Source of the DNA: Desulfuromonadaceae bacterium
GTDB taxonomy: Bacteria > Desulfobacterota > Desulfuromonadia > Desulfuromonadales > SZUA-540
Direction: 5' to 3'
Assembly (NCBI GenBank): GCA_003250235.1
Contig: QKGY01000346.1
Span: forward strand, 1 to 14,632
Length of the DNA: 14,632 nt
Shown: in pieces, positions 14,108 to 14,632 of the stretch
Layout: every line of letters begins with the position of its first letter
Position numbering within the stretch: position 1 is the first letter of the stretch
Notes under the pieces: model-generated
What the model saw: only the letters and a program-made list of their open reading frames with translations
Told to the model about the DNA's origin: nothing
Databases searched by the model: none
Translations under genes and position numbers: made by a program

Positions 14108-14632
14108 ATGGAAACCACGCCATTCCGGGAGGTCCTGCCCGCTGAGCTGCAACGGCAGGCCTCCGACAATCCCGGACTGCTGATCATCGATATCCTCCCC
14201 CGGGACCATTTCGACCGGCGCCATCTCCCCGGTTCCGCCAACGCCTGCGTGTACGAAGTCACCTTTCTCCAGCAGGTCGAAACCATCACCACCGATAAAA
14301 ACACCCCCATCGTCCTCTACGGGTCCGGCAAGACCAGCCGGGAAGCGTTCGTGGCAGCCGACAAGCTGGCCCGCGCCGGCTACAGCGATCTCGCCGTGCT
14401 CAAAGGAGGACTCGACGTCTGGCGCCAGGCCGGACTGCAGCTGCACGGCACTGCCGCCGCCGCGATCGATGACCCCGGCACGCAATACCTTCTGGCCGAA
14501 GGCCGTTATCTCATCGACATCGAAAAAAGCCGGATCGAATGGACCGGCCGTAACGCCAACAGCGGCCATACGGGTACGGTACGCCTGGATTCTGGGTCGC
14601 TCGACATCGCCGCCGGACACATCGCCGGGGTC
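14108..14632 (+). CDS. Rhodanese-like domain fused to a YceI-like domain (3' end beyond window)
   Basis: The ATG at 14108 has AAAGGAG 6 nt upstream; 175 codons are visible and the frame is open at the right edge. Residues 1-112 form a rhodanese-like fold: LLIIDILPRDHFDRRHLPGSAN (the usual D-R-x-x-F-x-x-x-H-L-P-G-A motif), then IVLYGSGKTSREAFVAADKLARAGYSDLAVLKGGLDVWRQAG. The active-site loop reads YGSGKTS where active enzymes have a cysteine just after the tyrosine-like position, so sulfurtransferase activity is unlikely. From about residue 134, YLIDIEKSRIEWTGRN...GHTGTVRLDSGSL matches the start of a YceI-like lipocalin-type domain, which in other proteins binds isoprenoid-like lipids. No signal peptide is present, so the protein is probably cytoplasmic, unlike classical periplasmic YceI. 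Confidence 0.85.
   Translation, partial: METTPFREVLPAELQRQASDNPGLLIIDILPRDHFDRRHLPGSANACVYEVTFLQQVETITTDKNTPIVLYGSGKTSREAFVAADKLARAGYSDLAVLKGGLDVWRQAGLQLHGTAAAAIDDPGTQYLLAEGRYLIDIEKSRIEWTGRNANSGHTGTVRLDSGSLDIAAGHIAGV

Noticed and set aside
13757..14620. 287-codon minus-strand frame across the rhodanese-YceI gene
   Set aside because: It overlaps two better-supported genes, and its translation has no domain-like features.
1..14632. CRISPR arrays, tRNA or rRNA genes, insertion sequences and phage genes
   Set aside because: I saw no regularly spaced identical repeats, no tRNA-like cloverleaf sequence, no transposase and no terminal inverted repeats anywhere in the window.

Overview
The window is bacterial, of moderate to high GC, with densely packed genes preceded by AGGAGG-like ribosome binding sites and many exported lipoproteins and sensor proteins. 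The mix of a poly-Gly kelch lipoprotein, a 7TMR-DISM histidine kinase, a Cache/PAS/GGDEF protein and a rhodanese-YceI fusion suggests an environmental Gram-negative, perhaps a Desulfuromonadales/Geobacterales-type deltaproteobacterium. That placement is an impression from gene content; no rRNA or other marker gene is present.

Layout. Positions 152-2924 hold two minus-strand lipoprotein genes: a kelch-propeller lipoprotein (1641-2924) and, downstream of it, a lipoprotein of unknown function (152-1486). A 387-nt divergent region with a 14-bp palindrome and a candidate promoter separates them from a plus-strand two-component system, a 7TMR-DISM histidine kinase (signal peptide from about 3312, main frame 3473-5224) and an OmpR-type response regulator (5228-5896). 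Next comes a 268-nt regulatory gap with two identical copies of TTGTGA-N5-TTGTAA set 32 bp apart. It leads into a 1225-residue secreted protein (6165-9842) and a small lipoprotein (9856-10320), closed by a 22-bp-stem terminator. On the minus strand a transmembrane-Cache-PAS-GGDEF diguanylate cyclase follows (13007 down to 10486). After a roughly 410-nt gap lie a 172-aa protein of unknown function (13420-13938, minus) and a divergent rhodanese-YceI gene that runs off the right edge (14108 onward, plus).

How the parts may work together. The best candidate for an undescribed system is 3312-10400: a periplasmic-sensing kinase, its DNA-binding regulator, a four-half-site direct-repeat operator with one-helical-turn spacing just upstream of a promoter-like -10, and the secreted protein plus lipoprotein that this operator would control. 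The secreted protein begins with five FG-GAP/VCBS-like repeats at very even 62-65-residue spacing. It ends in Ser/Thr-rich alternating strands that look like membrane-inserting or pore-forming hairpins; the last point is inference only.

Two sensor genes, the kinase and the diguanylate cyclase, are each split by an apparent one-base deficit in a short G/C homopolymer, which puts the N-terminal targeting part in a different frame from the signalling part. This could be sequencing error, real decay or phase variation, and it affects how both genes should be read.
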